Source of the DNA: JAEUSG01 sp964590225
Lineage (GTDB): Bacteria; Fibrobacterota; OXYB2-FULL-49-7; JAEUSG01
Assembly (NCBI GenBank): GCA_964590225.1
Contig: CAZPWS010000072.1
Location: forward strand, 1 to 11,701
Reading direction: 5' to 3'
Length of the DNA: 11,701 nt
How positions within the stretch are numbered: position 1 is the first letter of the stretch; the number at the start of each line of letters is the position of its first letter. Shown here piece by piece: positions 1 through 7,979 of this stretch. The notes under the pieces are model-generated. The model was given only the letters and a program-made list of their open reading frames with translations, was not told the DNA's origin and made no database searches. The translations under genes were made by a program, and so were the position numbers.

Positions 1-10
1 GATAACTTAA

Positions 11-784
11 CTACCCGTACCGAAAAGATTGCCTTAAAAGTGTTAGAAAAATATGATTCAAAAGAAACTGCGCCATATTAACCGGATGACCCTGCCGTTT
101 CTTGATACTTAACCAATCAAAGAATTCAATCATAGAACCACTTGCTGAACCTATCTGTAATTGGCCATGTACATGGGCAGGAGAAAAGGCGACAGGAACA
201 CCTAAACCAAATAGATTCAACGCCAGTTCTCTTGCCTGTGGCAATGTCTCTTCAGTAAGTACGGAATTGACATGAACCCATATTTTCATGCTTGACATAA
301 GTTCTAGTTGCGGTCGTAGAAGCATTAGCGCTTTTCGGGTGACGTTGTTTGGTTCTATACAGTCAATGGAGAGCTGCAAACGATTGATTCCACCGGCAAT
401 CAAGTCGGCAGCCAACTTCTTATTGAGCATAAAACCATTCGTTGTAAGACCAGCACTAATCTTCAATTCTCTCGCCATAGTTATAAATCTCAGCAGATCT
501 GGGTGCAACAATGGCTCACCACCAATAAATTCAATATGTTTCACACCAAGCATGGAGCAGTGCTGTATCCATTTAGTAACGGTGGTATATGGTACATGAA
601 TCCCACCGTTCTTGTGTTCTGAACAATATCCGCACTGTAGATTGCATCGTTCGGTTATCTGCAACTGAGCCCAAATAGGTTTGGAATTGAAGGCTCTGGT
701 TATCATACCTGAATGAATCAGAGCATGGCCCCATTTAAAAGCCTGAGCGAAACCGTTTCTTGAATTGAAAAATGAATTTGACAT
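11..784 (-). CDS. Radical SAM domain protein, short C-terminus
   Basis: This encodes about 257 residues from the chosen ATG at 784. The reading frame opens 54 bases earlier at 838, but that start would overlap ino1 by 41 bases and adds a tail with no protein-like character; neither start has a clear Shine-Dalgarno site. The [4Fe-4S]/SAM motif CX3CX2C is seen as CNLQCGYC about 47 residues in, followed by a GGEPLLHPD motif that contacts SAM and then TTNGF and LSID barrel strands. These mark a radical SAM enzyme that cleaves SAM to a 5'-deoxyadenosyl radical in the cytoplasm. The protein stops soon after the partial barrel, with no C-terminal cysteine cluster (SPASM or similar), so it is shorter than many relatives of 300-350 residues. 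It may be naturally small or truncated. It lies 13 bases downstream of ino1, so a role linked to inositol or lipid chemistry is plausible. The substrate is unknown. Confidence 0.8.
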   Translation of the reverse strand: MSNSFFNSRNGFAQAFKWGHALIHSGMITRAFNSKPIWAQLQITERCNLQCGYCSEHKNGGIHVPYTTVTKWIQHCSMLGVKHIEFIGGEPLLHPDLLRFITMARELKISAGLTTNGFMLNKKLAADLIAGGINRLQLSIDCIEPNNVTRKALMLLRPQLELMSSMKIWVHVNSVLTEETLPQARELALNLFGLGVPVAFSPAHVHGQLQIGSASGSMIEFFDWLSIKKRQGHPVNMAQFLLNHIFLTLLRQSFRYG

Positions 785-797
785 TGTAGTTGGTTTT

Positions 798-1886
798 TTA
801 GGAAATAAATTGTTGCAACATTTGGCATGCTTTATCATCGGGATACTGTGTCGGTGGATGTTTCATAAAATATGCTGAAGGGGCGGAGAGAACACCACCG
901 ATACCTCTATTTTTAGCCAGCTTGCAACATCTTACTGCATCTATAACCACACCAGCAGAATTCGGGGAATCCTCAACAGAAAGTCGAAGCTCTAAATTCA
1001 TTGGTATATCACCAAATAATTTTCCTTCCATTCGAATGAAACAGACTTTGTTGTCTTTTTGCCAGGGAACGAAATCACTAGGTCCAACATGAATATTTTC
1101 TGAATCCATTTTTTTTGTTAGAGCGGATTGAACGGCCTCTGTTTTTGATTCTTTCTTTGAAGCTAATCTTGACCTGTTGAGCATGTTAAGGAAATCTGTG
1201 TTACCACCAGTATTTAACTGATAAGTTCTTTCAAGTTTTACGCCACGTTTCATGAAGAGGTCGGTTAAGACTCTATGTGTAATGGTTGCACCGAGCTGGG
1301 CTTTTATGTCGTCACCAATAATGGGTATGTTTTTTTGTTTGAACTTTTCGGCCCAATCTGGATTGCTTGCTATAAAAACTGGAATGTTATTAATCAATGC
1401 CACATTGGCATCAAGAGCACAGGAGGCATAAAATTGAGCCGCCTTTTCGGAACCAACAGGAAGATAAATGAGTAGCATGTCAGCTTTGCTCGTTTTAAGC
1501 ACACTTGTTACCTGCTCCTGGGTAGCTTCCTGTGCGTCACTTAAAACGAATCTGTATTTAGGGTCATAATCTGTCATGTGTTGAGAAAAGCCATCAAATA
1601 TAGCGCCCATTTTAACTTTAATACCTGTTAATGGCATGTCTTTACTAAATATCGCAGTGTTATTCGGTAAAGAAAAAATAGCTTCATTAACATCTTTACC
1701 GACCTTCCGTTCATCAATATCAAAAGCAGCAACAATTTCAATATCATAGGGCTTGTATCCACCAATATCCCAATGCATAAGACCTGTGGAAGTTTCTGCT
1801 GTTTTTGTCTTGTAGTATTGAATGCCTTGAAGTAAAGAGCTGGCGCAGTTACCAATGCCAACAATTGCAATCTTAATCTTTTCCAT
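798..1886 (-). CDS. ino1: myo-inositol-1-phosphate synthase (inositol-3-phosphate synthase)
   Basis: This 362-residue protein matches the usual length of compact bacterial MIPS enzymes. These convert D-glucose 6-phosphate to 1D-myo-inositol 3-phosphate in an NAD-dependent isomerisation in the cytosol (EC 5.5.1.4). The N-terminal Rossmann NAD motif is visible as GIGNCASS at residues 10-17. Further family signatures are GDDIKAQLGAT at 191-201, LNTGGNTDFLNM at 224-235, and the catalytic-domain stretch around KLFGDIPMNLELRLSVEDSPNSAG at about 289-312, which carries conserved lysine, acidic and glycine positions. The start at 1886 is supported by an AGGAAG ribosome site 7 bases upstream. It follows the CDP-alcohol phosphotransferase gene by 27 bases and precedes a radical SAM gene, so its product most likely feeds phosphatidylinositol synthesis rather than osmolyte or mycothiol synthesis. 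Confidence 0.96.
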   Translation of the reverse strand: MEKIKIAIVGIGNCASSLLQGIQYYKTKTAETSTGLMHWDIGGYKPYDIEIVAAFDIDERKVGKDVNEAIFSLPNNTAIFSKDMPLTGIKVKMGAIFDGFSQHMTDYDPKYRFVLSDAQEATQEQVTSVLKTSKADMLLIYLPVGSEKAAQFYASCALDANVALINNIPVFIASNPDWAEKFKQKNIPIIGDDIKAQLGATITHRVLTDLFMKRGVKLERTYQLNTGGNTDFLNMLNRSRLASKKESKTEAVQSALTKKMDSENIHVGPSDFVPWQKDNKVCFIRMEGKLFGDIPMNLELRLSVEDSPNSAGVVIDAVRCCKLAKNRGIGGVLSAPSAYFMKHPPTQYPDDKACQMLQQFIS

Positions 1887-1893
1887 TTGAGTT

Positions 1894-1899
1894 CTTCCT
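1894..1899 (-). promoter_or_regulatory. Ribosome binding site of ino1
   Basis: The minus strand reads AGGAAG with 7 bases between it and the ATG at 1886. It sits in the 27-base gap after the upstream stop codon and supports independent initiation of ino1 within the operon. Confidence 0.75.
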
Positions 1900-1913
1900 T
1901 TTTTTAATTGGTT

Positions 1914-2516
1914 TTATGTTGTTTGTTTATCGGCGTTTGCCAACACCCATAATATGCGCTGTAGTACCGTTATTATGTTACCGCAAGTCACAACAACTAT
2001 ACTGGCAAAGATAATCTTGGGGGAGCAGGTGAGAATTGCCAATCCGAGGATCACGCCTCTTGTGGTTCTCTGTACCAGTCCGATTTTGCAGGATAAACCT
2101 AACCCTTCGGCTCTAGCTCGCACGTAGCTTACCATCAATGAAGAGGTAATAACGGCTATTATCCAGAGGACGACACTCATTCCAAATGCGTTGTTGACAT
2201 TGAAGTAAAACAAATACCCGACGGCCAGCATGATTTCCGTTATTCTGTCCAAGGTTGAATCGAGAAACGCTCCGAAGGTTGAACATTTGCCTAAGCGCCT
2301 TGCAATCGTACCGTCCAGTGCATCAAAAACTGCTCCTACAGCAAAGACCGTGAAAGCGATCCCTGGTCTGTTTACTGCAAGAAGCACCGCTGCAACCACC
2401 ATCATGATGGCTCCGACAATTGTAATCAGATTCGGTGACACCTCATATCGGATAAAGGGATAGCAAAACATATTTATAGCCGTCTGCAACCACCTGTTGA
2501 ATGTTTTTTTTATCAT
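1914..2516 (-). CDS. CDP-alcohol phosphotransferase, probable phosphatidylinositol-phosphate synthase
   Basis: This 200-residue integral membrane protein has several hydrophobic helices (about 29-48, 51-66, 92-110, 113-129 and 150-190). The complete CDP-alcohol phosphotransferase motif D-x2-D-G-x2-A-R-x8-G-x3-D-x3-D is present at residues 65-90 (D65, D68, G69, A72, R73, G82, D86, D90). These residues bind two metal ions and CDP-diacylglycerol. The family includes PgsA, phosphatidylserine synthase and bacterial or archaeal phosphatidylinositol-phosphate synthase. The motif alone does not fix the acceptor, but placement 27 bases upstream of ino1 argues for inositol phosphate as acceptor, giving phosphatidylinositol phosphate and CMP. 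The ATG overlaps the upstream stop as ATGA, and GGAG lies 7 bases upstream (2524-2527), so translation is probably coupled. An A8 tract falls in codons 2-5. The alternative is a phosphatidylglycerophosphate synthase. Confidence 0.88.
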   Translation of the reverse strand: MIKKTFNRWLQTAINMFCYPFIRYEVSPNLITIVGAIMMVVAAVLLAVNRPGIAFTVFAVGAVFDALDGTIARRLGKCSTFGAFLDSTLDRITEIMLAVGYLFYFNVNNAFGMSVVLWIIAVITSSLMVSYVRARAEGLGLSCKIGLVQRTTRGVILGLAILTCSPKIIFASIVVVTCGNIITVLQRILWVLANADKQTT

Positions 2517-3568
2517 TTTAGTACTCCGATCTTAGACCAAACTGGATAATGGTCTGCAATAATCGTGTTAAGAACTTTTGATTCAAGTGGATAGCATTGA
2601 TTTGAGCAAAAAATGTAATCAATTCGTGTTAAAGGAAGGCCAACTCTGAATGTTGGCTTCCCCAATATATGACAAGCGAGATAGGTATCCTGAAAATGGT
2701 CTCTTAATGGGCGAATTATCTTTGATGATGGTGTTGCATTAAGATCTCCTCCAAAAATTACAGGGCCTTGAAGATTTTCAATGTAATGTGTTACAAACTC
2801 ACACTCTTTTATTTGCTCTTGTAAAAGATAGTGTCCCCAGCTAAGTTGTTCAGATAAGGATTTGTTTTTAGGGCGTCCTGCTATAAACCTGATTGAAATA
2901 AAATTAATTTCCTTTCCATTTACATTAATGACTGCGTGCAAAAATGTGCTTTTAGGATAAATACCTCGATTCTCTACATCATTAGGTCCACTTAACGAGG
3001 TTAGTCGAGTAGGAAGCTCAATCTCGGAACAAGAAATAATTGGGAAACGTGAAAAGAGAGCTGGCCCAAACCTTCGACATTGTCGAAAATCATAAGGCGC
3101 TATTTTCTTCTTAACATATACAGTTTCTGAATCATTAAGATCATTTTCTGATAAAAACGCTACGTCGGGTCTTATTGCGAGTAAGGAATCAAATACTTTC
3201 TCAATACCTTGTGCATAGTATTGAACATTTTGAGCTAAAACTGTAACAGTATCTAGAGCCTTTTCTGTAGGAACTCTTAAGCGTTTATGTGAAACATCAC
3301 CTGTAATACAAAGGCTAACTATTGAAAGTATAGAAACAAAATTTATTATAGAATTGAATTTTAATAGGAATGATAGAAATGAAACTGATAATAAAATTGC
3401 TGTCGGGTAAATAGGTGGTAAACAATCAATGCCAAATAGAAAATGGTTCTTTGATAAAAAACCAAGGCGATCTGCCCAATGCATGATTAGCACTAGTAGC
3501 ATAACTCCTATGATTGCCAAACATAAAGAGTAAAGCAGTTTTCGAAGTAGTGATTTGTTATTCTTCAT
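2513..3568 (-). CDS. Membrane-anchored endonuclease/exonuclease/phosphatase (EEP) family protein
   Basis: This encodes 351 residues. The first 90 or so contain about three hydrophobic segments (roughly 10-30, 52-69 and 72-89), which would tether the catalytic domain to the inner membrane, probably facing the periplasm. The EEP domain follows. Visible motifs are the metal and phosphate ligands N114 (LAQN) and E141 (LSEND), GGDLNATP at 273-280 (D275, N277), RIDYIF at 315-320 (D317) and ADH at 338-340 (D339, H340). The family includes DNase I-type nucleases, sphingomyelinases and inositol polyphosphate 5-phosphatases. The middle strand where many members carry a catalytic His reads ISIRF, with R227 at that place. 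The gene is translationally coupled to a probable phosphatidylinositol-phosphate synthase, so a phosphatase acting on inositol lipids is a reasonable inference; a periplasmic nuclease is the alternative. The start has only a weak ribosome site. Base composition is AT-richer than the pump genes. Confidence 0.85.
   Translation of the reverse strand: MKNNKSLLRKLLYSLCLAIIGVMLLVLIMHWADRLGFLSKNHFLFGIDCLPPIYPTAILLSVSFLSFLLKFNSIINFVSILSIVSLCITGDVSHKRLRVPTEKALDTVTVLAQNVQYYAQGIEKVFDSLLAIRPDVAFLSENDLNDSETVYVKKKIAPYDFRQCRRFGPALFSRFPIISCSEIELPTRLTSLSGPNDVENRGIYPKSTFLHAVINVNGKEINFISIRFIAGRPKNKSLSEQLSWGHYLLQEQIKECEFVTHYIENLQGPVIFGGDLNATPSSKIIRPLRDHFQDTYLACHILGKPTFRVGLPLTRIDYIFCSNQCYPLESKVLNTIIADHYPVWSKIGVLK
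2524..2527 (-). promoter_or_regulatory. Ribosome binding site of the CDP-alcohol phosphotransferase gene
   Basis: GGAG on the minus strand, 7 bases before the ATG at 2516, lies inside the end of the upstream EEP gene. With the ATGA stop-start overlap at 2513-2516, this is a typical translational coupling arrangement. Confidence 0.6.
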
Positions 3569-3681
3569 TGTTCTAGTCGTCCACTGTTAACATCCTTGCT
3601 TGATGTCTCCTATGGAAATATTCCAAAGGGATGGATGACTGCTTACGATTCAGACAACGTACCACGGGCACGGGGAACCTC

Positions 3682-3694
3682 TTGATACCATCAA
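3682..3694 (-). other. Weak hairpin after the RND pump gene
   Basis: TTGAT and ATCAA flank a 3-base loop immediately after the pump stop codon (3698-3700). The stem is only 5 bp and no T-run follows, so it is not a convincing intrinsic terminator. The rest of the 129-base gap to the EEP gene also shows no strong terminator and no clear promoter. A short palindrome, TGGAAATATTCCA at 3613-3625, is its only other structure. Confidence 0.25.
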
Positions 3695-3697
3695 CCA

Positions 3698-6600
3698 TCA
3701 TGCGTTCTCATGTCCCAAAACGCGCTTCTTGATATGCTTTGTCGTTACAAATGATATTCTGTCGACGAGACTATACAGAACTGGAATTACAAAGAGGGTA
3801 AGAAACATCGAACTTGTAAGTCCAAATGCAACGACAGTACCCATGGGTGCGCTCATCTCCGAACCTTGAGACCGGCTCAGCGCCATCGGTAGCATACCGA
3901 ATATTGTCGTCAACGAGGTGACCAAAATCGGCCGTAAGCGCAATGAAGCTCCCTTGATTATTGCCTGATGTTTCTCTATTCCTTCGTCACGTCGTAATTG
4001 ATTAATGAAGTCAATCATCACGATGCCGTTATTCACCGCAACACCGGCCAGCAGAATAAAACCCATAAACGCAGGAACGGAAACAGAAAAACCGAAAACG
4101 GCAAGGCCAAGAACTACCCCGATAAGCTGGAATGGTATGGCGAACATGATTACCATAGGATGTGCCAGTGATTCGAACTGCGCCGCCATTATCATATAAA
4201 TAAGGATCATTGCTATGATAAGCGCGAGCAGCAAGTCTCTCATCGATTCGCGCATCGTCTTATAAGTTCCACCGTATTCAATGAAGTATCCCGACTCAAG
4301 CGGCAAATCTTTGAGCTTGGTCTTGATTTCTTCAACTGCTCCTCCGACATCCCGTCCTGTCACATTCGCGGTCACACTGACTTTGCGAACGCGATTTTCA
4401 CGCGCAATACGAATGGGGCCGGTCGCATTCTTGATGTTTGCCACATTGTCTACCGGGGTTGTAAAACCAAGTCGCGATACAATAGGAATATTACGGATAT
4501 TATCGATCGATGCCCGGTCTTTTTCGTCAAGCCTTACGCGGATATCGATTTCTTCGCCTTCTGATTGCAGTCGAGTGGCAACCTGCCCAAGCGTAACCGT
4601 TCTCATAGCCGCCCCGATTTCTGCGGGGGTAAGCCCCATGGAAGAAGCTCTGTCCCGGTCGGGAATAATCTGCAATTCCGGCTTTCCTTCACGGAGAGAA
4701 GTATTGACATCTCTAAGACCGGCCACTCCGGATATTTTCTTTTGAACTTCATCACCGAGACCGCGAAGCTTTTCGAGATCCGTGCCAAATATTTTTATTA
4801 CAACGGGAGCCGTTTCCCCAGACATGCCACCTCCCATCATGGAACCGGACATGTCCATAAATTCGATGACTACGCCGTGCATGTCGGGCAGAGCCTTTCT
4901 GATTCCTTCCATAATGTTGTCGGTTGTCCGCTTTCTGTCTTCTTTGTCTTTGAGCCGTAACATCATCATGGCTTCATTGACATCTGTAGCTCCAAACGAG
5001 CCACCACGGCCTTGTTCGGAAGGACCAACCATCGCCATGACCACTTTTTTTTCTGGGATTGGAACGAATCTTTCTTCCAATGTTTTGACAATGCGGTCTG
5101 TTTCCTCAAGGTTGGTTCCGACCGGCAATTTTACATTCATTATAGCCATGCCGCTATCGCTTTGAGGCATGAACTCGAAACCCAGAAAAGGAACAATGGC
5201 AAGACTGATAATAAGGATCAATACCGTTAACGCTATTACTGTGACTCGACGTTTTAAACACCAGCCTAATGCTTTTTCATAGGCATTCCTGAATCCGGCG
5301 AACCTGTTTTCGCCAGAATCCTTTTCATATTCTTCCCGTTTTGTTTCTTTCTTGAATAGAAGCGATGCCAGCATGGGTACAATGGTCATTGCAACAAAGA
5401 CGGACGCTCCCAAACCTGCGCTAATGGTGAGTGCCAAAGGCCGGGAAAGCTTTCCTGCCATGCCGTTAGATAGACACATTGGAAGGAATACGGCAACTGT
5501 GGTAAGGGTAGATGAGGTAATCGCCATGCCGACCTGGCTCGCACCTTTTATCGCAGCTTCCATACGTGATTTACCCTCTTCAAGAAGACGGAAGGTGTTT
5601 TCAATAACTACCACTGCATTGTCTACAAGCATCCCAACGGCAAGCGCCAGCCCTCCTAGTGTAATGATATTGAAGGTATATCCCAACGCCTTCATACCGA
5701 TGAAGGATGCCAGTATGGAAAGCGGAATCGCTACGGTTATCGCGAATGTCGGACGCCAGTTTCGTAGAAAGAGCCATAAAATTCCGATTGCAAGAAGTCC
5801 GCCTATTACAGCAGATTGCGTAACCTGGTTCACGGTCCTTTCAATTATATCCCCCTGATCGATTACCGGGTGTAATTCTAATCCATGGGGAAATCCACCT
5901 TTCATTTCTTCAAGCGCTTTTCTGACTCCCTTGATAACCGTAAGAGTATTTGCTCCGGATTGCTTAGAAACCGCCAGGATTACAGCATCCTTGCCATCGA
6001 GTCTGGTATGATGACGGCGTTCCTTGAACGTGTCCTCCACATGCGCGATATCTTGAACACGAACTGGAACACCCTGGGCGTTGCCTACAACGGTCTCTGC
6101 AATATCCTGAAGTGAGTGGTACTGACCCATTGTTCGAATAAGGTACTCAGTATGCCCAGATGAGACGAATCCGGCGGAAATATTCATGTTGCTTGCCCGC
6201 ACCGCACCCATCACTTGATTGGGATCGATTCCGTAAGCATCGAGCTTGGCACGATCGATTGAAATATTGACCTCCCTCACCTGGCCCCCGATAACCATTG
6301 CCGCTGCAACACCTTCACTGCGCTCGATTCTTGGCCGTACATTGTCATCGATATATTCTCTGAGTGCTTCGGTATTCTCCATTCCCGTGACACCATACAT
6401 TATGACCGGCATCATACTCGGGTTGAATTTTACCACCATTGGCTCTTCGATATCCTCGGGCAGGAATCTTTTTATCATGCCGATATTTTCCCTGATGTCC
6501 TGCGCCACGAAATCGAGATTGGTTCCCCATTCAAACTCCACCATGACATTCGACGCACCGACCGATGAATAGGAATTCACCGATTTGACACCTTGAACCG

Positions 6601-6817
6601 TGCCGACAATTTCCTCAATCGGTTTGGTCACCAGTTCCTCTATGTCTTCCGCAGCAACGCCAGGATATTGCGTTACAACGGTAACATTGGGAAATTCGAG
6701 ATCAGGCATCAAGTCAAGACCCATCATGAAAAATGTCACTATCCCAAATAGGATGATTATCATTGCAACCATCGCTGTCGTAATTCTTCGTTTTACCGAA
6801 AATTCAGCAATATTCAT
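3698..6817 (-). CDS. RND efflux pump, HAE1/AcrB-type inner-membrane transporter
   Basis: At 1039 residues it has the full length of an AcrB-type resistance-nodulation-division transporter, the proton-driven inner-membrane part of a tripartite pump. Visible architecture: TM1 at about 12-32, the first periplasmic porter loop to about 335, TM2-TM6 at about 336-485, TM7 at about 524-545, a second periplasmic loop to about 858, and TM8-TM12 at about 861-1020. The duplicated halves both carry the RPILVTSLTT/AITSSTLTTVAVFLPM type TM6/TM12 signature. In TM4, GMLVDNAVVVIEN gives D399 followed by N400 where AcrB has two aspartates. In TM10, AGVAVNNGIVMIDF has N929-N930 where AcrB has Lys940. The second loop has a methionine- and glycine-rich patch at 654-665. 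GAGGT lies 9 bases before the ATG. It is the last gene of the efflux operon, 51 bases after the adaptor gene. Substrates cannot be named from sequence. Confidence 0.95.
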   Translation of the reverse strand: MNIAEFSVKRRITTAMVAMIIILFGIVTFFMMGLDLMPDLEFPNVTVVTQYPGVAAEDIEELVTKPIEEIVGTVQGVKSVNSYSSVGASNVMVEFEWGTNLDFVAQDIRENIGMIKRFLPEDIEEPMVVKFNPSMMPVIMYGVTGMENTEALREYIDDNVRPRIERSEGVAAAMVIGGQVREVNISIDRAKLDAYGIDPNQVMGAVRASNMNISAGFVSSGHTEYLIRTMGQYHSLQDIAETVVGNAQGVPVRVQDIAHVEDTFKERRHHTRLDGKDAVILAVSKQSGANTLTVIKGVRKALEEMKGGFPHGLELHPVIDQGDIIERTVNQVTQSAVIGGLLAIGILWLFLRNWRPTFAITVAIPLSILASFIGMKALGYTFNIITLGGLALAVGMLVDNAVVVIENTFRLLEEGKSRMEAAIKGASQVGMAITSSTLTTVAVFLPMCLSNGMAGKLSRPLALTISAGLGASVFVAMTIVPMLASLLFKKETKREEYEKDSGENRFAGFRNAYEKALGWCLKRRVTVIALTVLILIISLAIVPFLGFEFMPQSDSGMAIMNVKLPVGTNLEETDRIVKTLEERFVPIPEKKVVMAMVGPSEQGRGGSFGATDVNEAMMMLRLKDKEDRKRTTDNIMEGIRKALPDMHGVVIEFMDMSGSMMGGGMSGETAPVVIKIFGTDLEKLRGLGDEVQKKISGVAGLRDVNTSLREGKPELQIIPDRDRASSMGLTPAEIGAAMRTVTLGQVATRLQSEGEEIDIRVRLDEKDRASIDNIRNIPIVSRLGFTTPVDNVANIKNATGPIRIARENRVRKVSVTANVTGRDVGGAVEEIKTKLKDLPLESGYFIEYGGTYKTMRESMRDLLLALIIAMILIYMIMAAQFESLAHPMVIMFAIPFQLIGVVLGLAVFGFSVSVPAFMGFILLAGVAVNNGIVMIDFINQLRRDEGIEKHQAIIKGASLRLRPILVTSLTTIFGMLPMALSRSQGSEMSAPMGTVVAFGLTSSMFLTLFVIPVLYSLVDRISFVTTKHIKKRVLGHENA

Positions 6818-6826
6818 ATATATGTA

Positions 6827-6831
6827 ACCTC
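6827..6831 (-). promoter_or_regulatory. Ribosome binding site of the RND pump gene
   Basis: GAGGT on the minus strand with 9 bases to the ATG at 6817, in the 51-base gap after the adaptor gene stop codon. It supports this start. Confidence 0.65.
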
Positions 6832-6868
6832 TATTGATTTAATTAACGACATGTCGATTTGCCCTGGA

Positions 6869-7957
6869 TTATTCAGTTACCTCAATTACTCGGACGTTTG
6901 TACCGTTATCAAGACTTGCATTGCCTTCATACACCACAAGATCACCTTTCGCAATCCCGAAAGTGATCTCGCTGTAATCAAGCGTAACAATTCCAGTTGT
7001 CACCTTCTTCAATGTCGTCTTAGTGCTGAAAGGCGAGGTGCCATTGGCAACGACAAATACCGATTTTTCGCCCTCACGGCTCACGATGGCCGACGAAGGA
7101 ACTACTAAAGCATTTGATTTTTCCGTCATGATGATTTTTATCTTGGCAAACATGCCTGGCTTCAACAAGCGGCCGGTATTTCGAATCTCTACCTTTACTT
7201 TTGCCGCCCTGCTGCGCATGTCCAGCGCAGCATTTATTCCGGTAACTTTGCCTTCAAAGACCCGGTCGGGATAAGCCTCAAGCTCGACCAGGGCATGTTG
7301 TCCTTTGGATATTTTGGGGAAATCCCGCTCGGGTACATTCACTTCTATTTTCATGGCATCAAGCTGAGCCAAGCTGACGATTGCGCCTGTCCCGTCAGGC
7401 GTGGGTTTCATACCACTGTAAATCTCTTCATTGTTGTAATACTTCCCGATAATTGTACCTGAAAACGGCGCTTCGAGTATGGCACTCTGCATTGTCATTT
7501 CCCATGCCGCTTTCGCCGCCGTATATCCCGCTTCGATCTGTTCGAGCTGTTGGGGGGTAATGGAGCCGTTATCTCTCAATGCTCTCATTCTCTCATAGTC
7601 CGCTTTTACGGTAAGATAGCGACTTTCTGCCTGTATCAATTGTTTGTCATCCATCTTGACCAGAATCGTTCCCTTTGAAACCGTCTGTCCTTCTTCCACA
7701 AAAATCCTCTGGATTTTACCTGGCATGGCAGGGGCGATCGCAGCACGCTGAACGGCATCAATACTGCCGGTAAAAGTGAGATAATCTCTTATTAATTCAA
7801 CTGATGTCCTGCGGGCTTTTACAGGAATTTCGATCACCTCCATTGTGAGGTTCTCTTTTTCACTGGTCTTCTTCCCGCAACCCGCCAGACAACCAACCGT
7901 CAAGATCATTCCAGCCATCGCCAGAGTCGATATTCCATTCCTTGTGATATCACGCAT
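6869..7957 (-). CDS. RND efflux periplasmic adaptor (membrane fusion protein), lipoprotein
   Basis: From the ATG at 7957 the product is 362 residues and begins with a lipoprotein signal: basic start MRDITRNG, hydrophobic core, then lipobox LAGC with Cys27. It would be lipidated and anchored in the inner membrane, with its body in the periplasm. The frame stays open to 8029, but that start would overlap the tolC-like gene by 50 bases and put 24 poor-fitting residues before the signal, so 7957 is preferred. AGGGG lies 11 bases upstream. The barrel-sandwich lipoyl halves are visible (IAPAMPGKIQRIFVEEGQTV near 75-95 and LEAPFSGTIIGKYYNNEEI near 155-175), flanking an alpha-helical hairpin. A beta-barrel with the RLLKPGMFAKIKI signature and a membrane-proximal domain follow. 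It bridges the RND pump and the outer-membrane channel. Its gene is 22 bases downstream of the channel gene. Confidence 0.93.
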   Translation of the reverse strand: MRDITRNGISTLAMAGMILTVGCLAGCGKKTSEKENLTMEVIEIPVKARRTSVELIRDYLTFTGSIDAVQRAAIAPAMPGKIQRIFVEEGQTVSKGTILVKMDDKQLIQAESRYLTVKADYERMRALRDNGSITPQQLEQIEAGYTAAKAAWEMTMQSAILEAPFSGTIIGKYYNNEEIYSGMKPTPDGTGAIVSLAQLDAMKIEVNVPERDFPKISKGQHALVELEAYPDRVFEGKVTGINAALDMRSRAAKVKVEIRNTGRLLKPGMFAKIKIIMTEKSNALVVPSSAIVSREGEKSVFVVANGTSPFSTKTTLKKVTTGIVTLDYSEITFGIAKGDLVVYEGNASLDNGTNVRVIEVTE

Positions 7958-7979
7958 ACTCCACCAAACCCCTTTCAAT

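Noticed and set aside
785..838. Upstream start of the radical SAM gene
   Set aside because: It would overlap ino1 by 41 bases, has no ribosome site, and the added residues do not look like a conserved N-terminus. The ATG at 784 is preferred, though the evidence is not decisive.
3613..3625. TGGAAATATTCCA palindrome as a terminator
   Set aside because: The stem is only 5 bp, AT-rich, without a following T-run; it could only be a weak protein-binding site.
4281..4745. 154-codon plus-strand open frame inside the pump gene
   Set aside because: It is fully antisense to a conserved part of the RND gene, low-complexity in Ser/Thr/Arg, with no family signature. Other plus-strand frames at 5352-5858, 4565-4960 and 4782-5165 were rejected for the same reason.
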